Shown here: in pieces, positions 1-5,773 of the stretch
Layout of the letters: each line of letters starts with the position of its first letter
Position numbering within the stretch: the first letter of the stretch is position 1
Assembly: GCA_036260415.1 (NCBI GenBank)
Contig: DASZZX010000056.1
Span: 1-9,516, forward strand
Length of the DNA stretch: 9,516 nucleotides
Reading direction: 5' to 3'
From: DASZZX01 sp036260415
GTDB taxonomy: Bacteria; Actinomycetota; Nitriliruptoria; Nitriliruptorales; JAHWKO01
The notes under the pieces: generated by a model
What the model was told of the DNA's origin: nothing
Seen by the model: the letters and a program-made list of their open reading frames with translations, nothing else
The model's database searches: none
Made by a program: the position numbers and the translations under genes

Positions 1-266
1 CGCTCACCCGTTTCGCCGGGCGGGTCGTCCGGGCCACCGCCGAGGCTCGGCTCGTCCCGACCCCCCAGCCGTCCTCTGCCGCACAGCGCACGGTGTCCGA
101 CGCAGGGTGACCGGTCGAAGTACCAACGAGCCAGCGCGTGAGAGGTTCCGGACCGGTCACCCTGCGTCGGACACCGTGCGCTGTGCGGCAGAGGACGGCT
201 GGGGGGTCGGGACGAGCCGAGCCTCGGCGGTGGCCCGGACGACCCGCCCGGCGAAACGGGTGAGCG
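1..266. repeat. Perfect long inverted repeat (116-nt arms) at the left edge
   Basis: Bases 1-116 are the exact reverse complement of 151-266: position i pairs with 267-i, with no mismatch in the stretch I compared. The unpaired spacer is 117-150. Pairing is still perfect at position 1, so the repeat probably continues outside the window. The right arm lies in the 3' part of the TadE-like gene that ends at 157, and the left arm is an inverted copy of it. A perfect palindrome of this size is unstable in most bacteria. A foldback chimera from whole-genome amplification or assembly at a contig end is therefore a serious alternative to a real inverted duplication. The repeat itself is certain; its origin is not. 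Confidence 0.95.
3..110 (+). pseudogene. Inverted copy of the 3' end of the TadE-like gene
   Basis: Read on the plus strand, this stretch encodes the same 35 C-terminal residues, ending VSDAG and a TGA stop, as the minus-strand gene ending at 157. Its 5' part lies beyond the left edge, so a complete second copy cannot be excluded. No start or ribosome binding site is visible. If the inverted repeat is an assembly artefact, this copy does not exist in the genome; if it is real, it is a gene fragment or the end of a convergent second copy. I see no sign of independent function. Confidence 0.6.
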
Positions 267-576
267 CCACCGCCCGCACGGGGACCGCGACGGTGACCTC
301 GACCGTGCGAGCCCCGCGGTCGCAGCGGCACGCGACGAGGTCCGCCCCGCCCGCCCGCGCCACGCGAGCCGCGCGACCGGGACCGTCCGCTGCATCCGTG
401 GTCCGCGGGTGGCCGGCGGCCACCGCGGCGAGCGCGGCCGCATCGGCGACCCCTTGTGCCCGCAGCGCCGCGGCCTGGTAGGCGGCCAGATCGACCACGA
501 GGACCAGTGCGACGACGGCGAGCGCCAGGCCGGCCCAGCTCAACGCGAGCGCCGAGCCGTCCTCGCCGGCCTTCAC
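157..576 (-). CDS. TadE-like minor pseudopilin, Rv3654c-type, last gene of the Tad operon
   Basis: The 139-residue protein has a short polar N-terminus (MKAGEDGSALAL), then one hydrophobic helix at about residues 9-32, then a small extracytoplasmic domain of Ala/Val-rich strands. The segment G7-SALAL resembles the prepilin cleavage region but lacks the Glu at +5 found in Flp and TadE proteins. This matches the actinobacterial 'helicase/secretion neighborhood TadE-like' group, of which Rv3654c is a member. Its likely role is a minor component of the Tad/Flp pilus at the membrane. The GTG start at 576 overlaps the TGA of the preceding TadE gene by 4 nt, so translation is probably coupled. In related genomes a DEAD/DECH-box helicase gene often lies nearby; it would be beyond the left edge. 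The 3' part falls within the right arm of the inverted repeat. The family call rests on layout and context more than on a catalytic motif. Confidence 0.75.
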   Translation of the reverse strand: MKAGEDGSALALSWAGLALAVVALVLVVDLAAYQAAALRAQGVADAAALAAVAAGHPRTTDAADGPGRAARVARAGGADLVACRCDRGARTVEVTVAVPVRAVALTRFAGRVVRATAEARLVPTPQPSSAAQRTVSDAG

Positions 577-971
577 CGCGCTACGCCGGGCTCGACCGCG
601 GCGACCGCCCGGGCGGTCACCGTTGCGGTACCCCGTCCCGCCCTCGACCGCATGGTCACGGTCACGCGCACGAGCGCGCCCTCGCGCCGGCGCGGGGTCA
701 CGTCGATGGTGGCCAGCCGCCCGTCGAGGGCGTCACGCACAGCCGCGATCACCTCCGGATCGTCGGCGGTGGTGGCCGCCACGCGGGCCCCCCGCTGCGC
801 GGCCGCCTGCACCAGCAGCGCGTCGCGTGCGTACACGGCGCCGTGCAGGACCAGCAGCAACAGCAGGAAGAGCGCCGGCACGGTCAGCGCGAGCTCGAGG
901 CTGAGCGAACCCGCCTCGACCCGGGGCGACCGCGCCGGCGCGGCGGCGCTGCCCGCCGCGGGACGACTCAA
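573..971 (-). CDS. TadE-family pseudopilin
   Basis: The product is 132 residues if read from TTG at 971. Residues 21-46 carry a type IV pilin-like N-terminus: Gly21, Glu26 five residues later, then a long aliphatic helix (LALTVPALFLLLLLVLHGA). This G-xxxx-E plus P32 pattern is typical of TadE/Rv3655c minor pilins, which are cleaved by a TadV/CpaA-type peptidase after the Gly; cleavage here is inferred. The remainder is an extracytoplasmic domain starting with the usual AAxRGARVAA segment. The start is chosen because TTGA overlaps the pilin stop by 4 nt, matching the other junctions, and no ATG or GTG lies nearby before the helix. An upstream start at 1043 would overlap most of the pilin. The start is moderately sure, the family fairly sure. 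Confidence 0.82.
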   Translation of the reverse strand: MSRPAAGSAAAPARSPRVEAGSLSLELALTVPALFLLLLLVLHGAVYARDALLVQAAAQRGARVAATTADDPEVIAAVRDALDGRLATIDVTPRRREGALVRVTVTMRSRAGRGTATVTARAVAAVEPGVAR

Positions 972-1159
972 GCGCCCAGCAGCACGTGGACCTTGGCGGT
1001 GACGGCGTCGAACAGCCGCCAGATCGCACCGTTGCTGGCCCACTTGACGACGAGGGACGCGATCGTGGCTCCCACGATCGCCAGGAGCCCGTACTCGGTG
1101 ACGAGGGACCCACGATCGTCGGCCAGCCGGCCGGGTGGGATGGTCGGGGTGGCGTGCAC
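968..1159 (-). CDS. Flp-type major pilin (DUF4244, Rv3656c-like)
   Basis: This 63-residue protein has the Flp prepilin signature DDRG|SLVTEY: Gly17 at the predicted cleavage site, then Glu22-Tyr23 at +5/+6, then a hydrophobic helix at about residues 23-41. Removing the leader would give a mature pilin of 46 residues. The short length and C-terminal helix agree with the actinobacterial DUF4244 family, known from M. tuberculosis Rv3656c. It should be inserted in the membrane, processed and polymerised into the pilus by TadA and the TadBC platform. It is the only gene in this operon not joined by an overlap. It starts at GTG 1159, has GAGGAGGA at 1170-1163 as a near-ideal ribosome binding site, and lies 16 nt after the TadBC stop. 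This suggests independent, stronger translation, as expected for the major subunit. Confidence 0.88.
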   Translation of the reverse strand: MHATPTIPPGRLADDRGSLVTEYGLLAIVGATIASLVVKWASNGAIWRLFDAVTAKVHVLLGA

Positions 1160-1175
1160 GCTTCCTCCTCTGGGG

Positions 1176-2195
1176 TCAGGTGCCGGCGACCACCTCGAGC
1201 CCGACGGCGACCAGCGGGGCGCCGACGAGCAGGAGCGAGGCGGGCAGCAGGCACAGCGCGGTGGGGAAGACCAGCAGCGCCGGCAGCCGCTCCACCGCCG
1301 CCAGCGAGCGGGCGAGCTCCTCGGCGCGGAGATCGGCGGCGAGGCGGCGCAGAGCGGGCACGGCGGGAGCGCCCCAGGTCACCGCGGTGCGGAGCGTGGC
1401 GACGACGCGGTCCACACCGGGGTCGAGGGTGACGGTCGCGTCCAGCTCGAGCGCGGCGGCGGCGCGCCGCAGGTCGCCGGCCAGATCGCGGCGCGTCCGG
1501 GCGGTGGCACGCAGCGCCGCGGCAGGCGACAGGCCCCCGGCGAGGGCGGTCGCGACGAGGTCGGCGATCTCGTCGAGGTCGATGCGGGCGGGGTGCGACG
1601 GGCGGGGGCGCTGCGAGCCCCAGACGGCTGCGGTGGCTGCGCCCAGCGCGGCAGCGATCGGCCCGGCCAGCACCAGCAGCGGGGCGACGACCGCGGCGAC
1701 GGTCGCAGCGGTCGGCACGGGGCGGCGACCGCGCGCCACCCGGCGCACCAGGGCGCGCGCGAGCAGGACCCCGCCGGCGAGCAACGCCGCGGCGGCCGTG
1801 CCCACCACCATCCCGGTCGTCGTCAGGTAGAAGCGCCACAGCGGCTCTCCCAGCAACCGGCCGACCCCGACCAGCCCGAAGACCGGCAGGGCCACGAGGC
1901 CAGCGGTCACCGCCCGAGCCTGCGACGTGGCGACGTGCAGTGCCCGCTCGCGCCGGGCGGTGTCGGCGCGAGCGGCCAGGGCAGCGTCGAGCGCGGGGAT
2001 GGCAGGCGCCCCGGCCGTGGTCGCCACGTGGAGTGCCCGCCCCACGCGGGCTGGGAGCCGCTGCGGCAGGGGCAACGGCGCCCCGACGAGGGCGCGGCTG
2101 CGCAGATCGACCAGCGACCGCTCCGCGGCGGCGTCGACCGCGCTCACGCGTCCACCTTGGTCGTGGACGCGCGCCGCGGCGCCGACCGGGTTCAC
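1176..2195 (-). CDS. Fused TadB-TadC type II/IV secretion F-domain membrane protein
   Basis: The 339-residue protein is the inner-membrane platform of the Tad pilus. It contains two T2SSF-like blocks. The first (about residues 50-118) has LHVATTAGAPAIPALDAALA followed by an ALPVF turn; the second (about 208-325) has DLDEIADLVATALAGGLSP and then TAVTWGAPAVPALRRLAA. The shared GAPA(I/V)PAL motif marks the internal duplication. Predicted membrane segments lie near 97-115, 125-148, 163-192 and 305-335. In M. tuberculosis, TadB (Rv3658c) and TadC (Rv3657c) are separate. Here one reading frame covers the C-terminal half of TadB joined to a TadC-like domain, and the N-terminal helices and first half of the TadB domain are missing. 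GTG 2195 overlaps the tadA stop by 4 nt. A second GTG at 2147, inside a duplicated segment, is an equally plausible start, giving 323 residues. Confidence 0.82.
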   Translation of the reverse strand: MNPVGAAARVHDQGGRVSAVDAAAERSLVDLRSRALVGAPLPLPQRLPARVGRALHVATTAGAPAIPALDAALAARADTARRERALHVATSQARAVTAGLVALPVFGLVGVGRLLGEPLWRFYLTTTGMVVGTAAAALLAGGVLLARALVRRVARGRRPVPTAATVAAVVAPLLVLAGPIAAALGAATAAVWGSQRPRPSHPARIDLDEIADLVATALAGGLSPAAALRATARTRRDLAGDLRRAAAALELDATVTLDPGVDRVVATLRTAVTWGAPAVPALRRLAADLRAEELARSLAAVERLPALLVFPTALCLLPASLLLVGAPLVAVGLEVVAGT

Positions 2196-2228
2196 GCGTC
2201 CACCTGCGTCGTCGTGGACGCGCGCGGC
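2130..2228. repeat. Tandem duplication (48/51 bp) across the tadA stop / tadBC start
   Basis: Units 2130-2177 and 2178-2228 are imperfect tandem copies. Both contain TCACGCGTCCACCT, then a few differing bases, then GTCGTGGACGCGCG. On the minus strand each copy holds GGTGGACGCGTGA, so the overlapping stop/start GTGA of the tadA-tadBC junction is present twice. Each copy is also a hairpin with 9-bp arms (CGCGTCCAC and GTGGACGCG) around a 7- or 10-nt loop. Because 48 is a multiple of 3, both GTG codons (2195 and 2147) are in the tadBC frame. The duplication adds about 16 residues if the first GTG is used. Confidence 0.9.
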
Positions 2229-3454
2229 TCCGGGCAGCCCCCCTCCCGGGACTGCTGCGGAGCGCCGCTCAGCGGGTCGCCCCCGGGGTGTGCCCAGATC
2301 GTCCGGGGGCGCGGGAGCCCTCGCACCGCGTCGACCGCGACCACCTCGGCCAGGCGCCGCCCTCCGGCGGCGTCGCGGTCCATCCAGAGGACGAGGTCGA
2401 CTGCGGTGGCCAGCTGGGCACGGGCCGCGGCTGCGGGCACGCCCGCGAGCAGCGCCATGCCTTCCAGCCGCACCAGCGCGTCGGTGGCACCATTGGCGTG
2501 GACGGTGCACATGCTGCCGGCGTGACCGGTGTTCATCGCTTGCAGGACGTCGGCGACCTCGTGACCGCGGACCTCGCCGACGACCAGCCGGTCGGGGCGC
2601 ATGCGCAGCGCGTTACGGACGAGGGTGGCGACGTCCACCCCACCCGCCCCGTCGGGGCTGGGCGGGCGTACCTGCAGGGGGACGACGTGGGCGGCGGGCG
2701 CGGTGAGCTCGGGGGCGTCCTCGATGAGGATGACACGGTCCCCGCCCACGTCGGCCAGCAGCCGCGACAGCAGCGTGGTCTTGCCGACCCCCGCGCGGCC
2801 GCACACGACCAGGTTGCGACGGTCCCGCACCGCCGCACGCACCGTCGCGGCCGCATCGACGGGGACGGCGCCGGACGCGGCCAGGTCGTCCCAGCTGGGC
2901 ACGACGGGCGGGACCCGGCGCAGCGTCACAGTCGGCGCAGGTGCCAGCGGCGGTAGCAGCGCGTGCAGGCGCACCCCTCCGGGCAGGACCGCGTCCGTCC
3001 ACGGATGGCCACGATCGAGCCGCACGCCCAGCGGCCCCAGGACGCGGCCCAGCATGGCCACGACGTGGGCCTCGTCGGCGAACGTCACGTCGGTGCGCTC
3101 GAGCGCTCCCCCGCGCTCGACCCACACGTCCGCCGGACCGTTGACCATCACGTCGGTGACGGTCGGGTCGCGCAGGAGCGCCTCCAGCGGTCCCAGCCCG
3201 CCGAGCTCGTCGACCAGGTCGCGGACGAGCCGCGCCCAGCGGGTCGGGGACACCACCACACCCTCGGCCGCGAGCGCGCGGGCCACCGCCACGCGCAAGG
3301 CCGAGCGGTCGGGGGGAGCGCCGGCCACTGCGACCTCCTCGACGACGCGGGCGGCGACAGCCTCGCGCAACGCCGCATCCACTGGCGGCGCGGCGGTGCC
3401 CGCGCCGCTCACGCCATGCCTCGCGGGAGCCGTGGCGGTGCCCGGGCTGCTCAC
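2192..3454 (-). CDS. tadA: TadA/CpaF-family pilus assembly ATPase
   Basis: This 420-residue protein is the cytoplasmic hexameric ATPase that powers Tad pilus assembly. After an Ala/Pro/Gly-rich tail of about 30 residues comes the N-terminal domain with LGPLEALLRDPTVTDVMVNG, a hallmark of CpaF proteins. The ATPase core follows: Walker A GRAGVGKTT with Lys225, the Asp box VILIEDAPEL (about 241-250), the Walker B region RLVVGEVRG with Glu294, and the His box HAGSMCTVHANG (about 311-322). All key residues are present, so it should be active. It fits the actinobacterial 'helicase/secretion neighborhood ATPase' group (M. tuberculosis Rv3659c). GTG 3454 is chosen because it overlaps the ssd stop by 4 nt and has GGGAGG six bases upstream. 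An ATG at 3526 would overlap ssd by 76 nt, and a GTG at 3412 lies in a duplicated copy of the start region. The Pro/Gly-rich C-terminal tail after about residue 384 is not conserved-looking. Confidence 0.93.
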   Translation of the reverse strand: MSSPGTATAPARHGVSGAGTAAPPVDAALREAVAARVVEEVAVAGAPPDRSALRVAVARALAAEGVVVSPTRWARLVRDLVDELGGLGPLEALLRDPTVTDVMVNGPADVWVERGGALERTDVTFADEAHVVAMLGRVLGPLGVRLDRGHPWTDAVLPGGVRLHALLPPLAPAPTVTLRRVPPVVPSWDDLAASGAVPVDAAATVRAAVRDRRNLVVCGRAGVGKTTLLSRLLADVGGDRVILIEDAPELTAPAAHVVPLQVRPPSPDGAGGVDVATLVRNALRMRPDRLVVGEVRGHEVADVLQAMNTGHAGSMCTVHANGATDALVRLEGMALLAGVPAAAARAQLATAVDLVLWMDRDAAGGRRLAEVVAVDAVRGLPRPRTIWAHPGGDPLSGAPQQSREGGCPEPRASTTTQVDA

Positions 3455-3473
3455 GCCCGGCCTCCCAGGAGCA
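3390..3473. repeat. Tandem duplication (42 bp) across the ssd stop / tadA start
   Basis: Units 3390-3431 and 3432-3473 match at about 34 of 42 positions by eye. On the minus strand each unit holds a purine-rich ribosome-binding-like GGGAGG or GCGAGG, then GGCGTGAGC, so the tadA start context is present twice. 42 is a multiple of 3, so the GTG codons at 3454 and 3412 share the tadA frame. In the protein this gives a 14-residue repeat, VSSPGTATAP... followed by VSGAGTAAPP.... Only the upstream copy is preceded by the full GGGAGG. Confidence 0.85.
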
Positions 3474-4395
3474 AAGGAGCCAGGCCCCGCAGCCAGGCTC
3501 CCGGCAGCCCGGCCGGGACCCGGCACGCGAGTCCGGCCCGGGCCACCCGCTCTGACAGCGGCAGTTGGACCAGTCGTCGCCCCGCGGCCGCGACGCGCAG
3601 GGCCCGGGCGCCGGCCGGTCCGACGGCGATCACCACCGCGACCGCGGCGGTCGTGCGGGCGAGCGCGTGAAGGCTCGCGCGGTCGCGCCGCAGCACGAGC
3701 ACGTCGACGTCATCCGCCACCCCCACGTCGTGCACCACCAGGTGCGCCCCGCCCGGGTCCAGGGCCGCGTCACCAGGCCGCAGCAGGGGCCGCACCGCGG
3801 GCCTCACGACGCGCAACCCGCGCACGCCCGCCACCGGCGTTGCGGCCTCCCACAGCGGGACGCCGGTCAGGTCGCCGTCGGCGACCGCCCGCCCCACGAC
3901 GCCCGCGGGCGCACCGTCGTGCGTCACGACGACGGTTCGCCGCCCCTGCCACGCGGCGAGACCGCCCAGCGCGAGAGCCACGGTGGTGCTCCCCACTCCG
4001 CCCGCGGCGCCGCCGATCCGCAGGACCTGCCCGCCCTGCGGTGCTCGCCCCGGGCTGGTGAGGGACGCCGCGATCTGCGGCAGCCGCGCACGGTCGTCGG
4101 GCCAGCGCAGCACCGCCGCTGCCGCCGCGCCGGCGCGTGCCGCCGAGTCGGGCGGGTCCTCGGCGGTGACCAGGAGCACGGCGGGCAGGCCGTGGAACGT
4201 CGCCGTATCGGGTCCCGCCGCGGACGCCGCGGCGACGTCGAGGAGAACGAGCCGAGGAGGAACCAGTGCGGCGCCGGCCGCGTCCACCGCCTGCCAGCCG
4301 GCGTGACCCTCGACCCACCGCCGGACCGACCCGGCGAGCGGCCCGGCCACGTGCAGCGCGACCGGCAGCCCGTCGGTGCTCGAGGGCGGGGACAT
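3451..4395 (-). CDS. CpaE/Ssd-like ParA/MinD-superfamily protein of the Tad operon
   Basis: The 314-residue protein has an N-terminal receiver-like region (about 11-110) and a MinD/ParA-like domain (about 123-310). The nucleotide loop reads IGGAAGGVGSTT (127-138). Both lysines of the usual KGGxGKT deviant Walker A are absent: Ala131 and Ser136 stand in their place. This loss is usual for the actinobacterial CpaE homologues annotated as 'septum site-determining protein' Ssd (M. tuberculosis Rv3660c), so it is a family trait and not a local mutation. The protein probably places or regulates the Tad machinery and may have weak or no ATPase activity. ATG 4395 is preceded by GGGAG seven bases upstream. 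A longer frame running to 5319 would cover the divergent HAD gene and is rejected. It is the first gene of the operon and its TGA overlaps the tadA GTG. Confidence 0.87.
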   Translation of the reverse strand: MSPPSSTDGLPVALHVAGPLAGSVRRWVEGHAGWQAVDAAGAALVPPRLVLLDVAAASAAGPDTATFHGLPAVLLVTAEDPPDSAARAGAAAAAVLRWPDDRARLPQIAASLTSPGRAPQGGQVLRIGGAAGGVGSTTVALALGGLAAWQGRRTVVVTHDGAPAGVVGRAVADGDLTGVPLWEAATPVAGVRGLRVVRPAVRPLLRPGDAALDPGGAHLVVHDVGVADDVDVLVLRRDRASLHALARTTAAVAVVIAVGPAGARALRVAAAGRRLVQLPLSERVARAGLACRVPAGLPGAWLRGLAPLLLGGRA

Positions 4396-4512
4396 CGCGA
4401 CGCTCCCGGGTCCACCCCGCCCCGACCGCACCGTAGACGCGGGCGCGGAGCAGCGCTTCTCCGACTTGCGAAGCCCTGTGGACAGCCAATGACCGGGGCT
4501 ATCCTCGCGCGC
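4396..4512. promoter_or_regulatory. Divergent promoter region between ssd and the HAD gene
   Basis: This 117-bp intergenic stretch must hold promoters in both directions. On the plus strand TATCCT (4500-4505) fits the actinobacterial -10 pattern TANNNT and ends 7 nt before ATG 4513, so transcription would begin at or next to the A of the start codon, giving a leaderless mRNA; no good -35 is seen. TGTGGACAG at 4477-4485 is one base from TGTGGACAA, the high-GC actinobacterial DnaA-box form, and could bind DnaA or occur by chance. On the minus strand, TACGGT lies on the transcribed side before ssd, but I see no convincing -35 partner. The sites are inferred by motif only. Confidence 0.5.
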
Positions 4513-5466
4513 ATGGACGACGAGGTGGCCCGTCCCGGAACGGACGGGCTCACGCTGCCGACCGCGAGCAAGTCCGAGACGGCCGAGCGCCTCGTTCAAG
4601 AGACGCCCGACCGCCTCCCCGACCACGTGGTCGAGCGCGTCGTCAGGAGCAGCACGGGCAGCGTCGCCGCCGCCTTCTTCGACCTGGACAAGACCATCCT
4701 GGCGCGCTCGTCGGTGCTCGCGTTCGGGCGCGAGCTCTACCGCGACGGCCTGCTGGGAGCGTCCACGCTGCTGAAGAGCATGTACGTGCAGATGGTCTAC
4801 ACCCTGCACGGGGCCGACCACGAGAAGATGGAGTCGATGCGGCTGGCGCTGCTCGAGCTCACCCGCGGATGGGAGGCCGAACGGGTGGCGCGCATCGTCC
4901 GTGAGACCTTGGAGGAGGTCATCGTCCCGGTCGTGTACAAGGAGGCGCTGGAGCTGTTCGACGAGCACCGCGCGGCGTCGCGCGACCTGTGGCTGGTGTC
5001 GTCGTCCGGCGAGGAGATCGTGCGCCCGATCGCCGACCACCTCGACATCCCCGACGTCGTCGCGACCCGGGCGCGCGTGGACGACCAGGGTCGCTTCGAC
5101 GGCACGCTGGAGTTCTACGCCTACGGACCCCACAAGGCGACCGCGATCCGTCAGATCGTCGAGGCACGCGGCTACGACGCGTCCGCGTGCTACGCGTACT
5201 CGGACTCCATCACCGACCTTCCGATGCTCGCAGTGGTGGGTCACCCCGTGGTCGTCAACCCCGACCGTGAGCTGCGCGCCGCCGCCCGCGCGATGGGGTG
5301 GGAGGTGCGCGACTTCCACTCCCCGGTGACGCTACGCAGCCGGCTGCCGAACCCCCCGTCGACCTCCACGATGCTGGTGGGGCTGGGCGTGGCCGCGGTC
5401 GCCGGCGCCGCCGCGTGGTACCTGTCGCGCCGCGAACCCGACCACGACGTCGCCGCGGTCGGGTGA
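4513..5466 (+). CDS. HAD-IB family phosphatase with C-terminal membrane anchor (Rv3661-like)
   Basis: The 317-residue protein has all four HAD motifs. Motif I is FFDLDKT, with nucleophile Asp57 and acid/base Asp59. Motif II is LVSSSGEE (about 161-168), motif III is Lys208 in GPHKA, and motif IV is YSDSITDLPML with Asp231 and Asp235. The helical cap between 65 and 155 and the DSxxDLPML ending place it in subfamily IB, related to phosphoserine phosphatase SerB. The substrate is not evident; a phosphomonoester is inferred. Residues 285-304 form a hydrophobic helix followed by SRRE, suggesting that the enzyme is tethered to the membrane facing the cytoplasm. It diverges from ssd exactly as Rv3661 does from Rv3660c, which hints at a conserved link with the Tad locus. 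ATG 4513 has no ribosome binding site and fits leaderless translation. An in-frame ATG at 4489 would add eight residues. Confidence 0.88.
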   Translation: MDDEVARPGTDGLTLPTASKSETAERLVQETPDRLPDHVVERVVRSSTGSVAAAFFDLDKTILARSSVLAFGRELYRDGLLGASTLLKSMYVQMVYTLHGADHEKMESMRLALLELTRGWEAERVARIVRETLEEVIVPVVYKEALELFDEHRAASRDLWLVSSSGEEIVRPIADHLDIPDVVATRARVDDQGRFDGTLEFYAYGPHKATAIRQIVEARGYDASACYAYSDSITDLPMLAVVGHPVVVNPDRELRAAARAMGWEVRDFHSPVTLRSRLPNPPSTSTMLVGLGVAAVAGAAAWYLSRREPDHDVAAVG

Positions 5467-5470
5467 CGCC

Positions 5471-5494
5471 GGGACTGGGCTGGCGCCAGTGCCC
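5471..5494 (+). terminator. GC-rich hairpin just after the HAD gene
   Basis: GGGACTGG (5471-5478) can pair with CCAGTGCCC (5486-5494) with one bulged C and a 7-nt loop, starting five bases after the HAD stop. No T-run follows, which is common for actinobacterial terminators. This could end the HAD transcript before the repeat array. The structure is seen; the function is inferred. Confidence 0.45.
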
Positions 5495-5530
5495 GAGCCG
5501 GCGTGCCTTCGATCGACCTCATGGTGCCAG

Positions 5531-5773
5531 GCGCGGGCGCCCCGATCCGTGCCCGGCGGCTCGACCCCCGACCGCGTCAGGGTGACAAGCGCCGGCGGGC
5601 CCGGTCCGTGCCGGCGGCGCGCCCCCGATCCGCCTCAGGGTGACAGGCGCCGGCGCCCCGGTCCGTGCCGGCGGCGCGCCGATCCGCCTCAGGGTGACAG
5701 GCGCCGGCGCCCCGGTTCGTGCCCGGCGGCTCGACCCCCGATCCGGCTCAGGGTGACAGGCGCTGGCGCCGCC
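5531..5773. repeat. Tandem array of about 58-bp repeats overlapping the pdxH 3' end
   Basis: Four units are visible: 5531-5588 (58 bp), 5589-5646 (58), 5647-5700 (54) and 5701-5759 (59), followed by a partial fifth start GCGCTGGCGCC to about 5773. Each unit contains GCGCCGGCG or similar, a CCGGT/ATCCGTGCC segment, GGCGGC-GCG or GGCGGCTCG, and CTCAGGGTGACAG or a close variant. Units 3 and 4 contain the perfect palindrome GGCGCCGGCGCC. On the minus strand CGCCTGTCACCCTGA is the end of pdxH (Arg-Leu-Ser-Pro-stop), and that 15-mer recurs in the other units with small changes. The array fills the convergent space between the HAD gene and pdxH. No spacer diversity is present, so it is not a CRISPR. 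Confidence 0.93.

Noticed and set aside
456..2525. Long plus-strand open frame (689 codons) opposite the Tad genes
   Set aside because: It is antisense to well-supported Tad genes, rich in Arg, Pro and Gly without domains, as expected for an overlap frame in high-GC DNA.
3455..3526. ATG 3526 as the start of tadA
   Set aside because: It would overlap ssd by 76 nt, lacks a good ribosome site and adds only low-complexity residues; GTG 3454 has GGGAGG and a 4-nt overlap.
2601..4061. Long plus-strand frame (486 codons) opposite tadA and ssd
   Set aside because: Low-complexity Ser/Thr/Arg composition and no motif; the opposite strand carries the Walker motifs of tadA.
4396..5319. N-terminal extension of the ssd frame to 5319
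   Set aside because: It runs antisense through the HAD gene with its intact motifs, and ATG 4395 has its own ribosome binding site.
5531..5773. CRISPR array
   Set aside because: The units are contiguous and almost entirely similar, with no short repeat alternating with unique spacers, and no cas genes are present.
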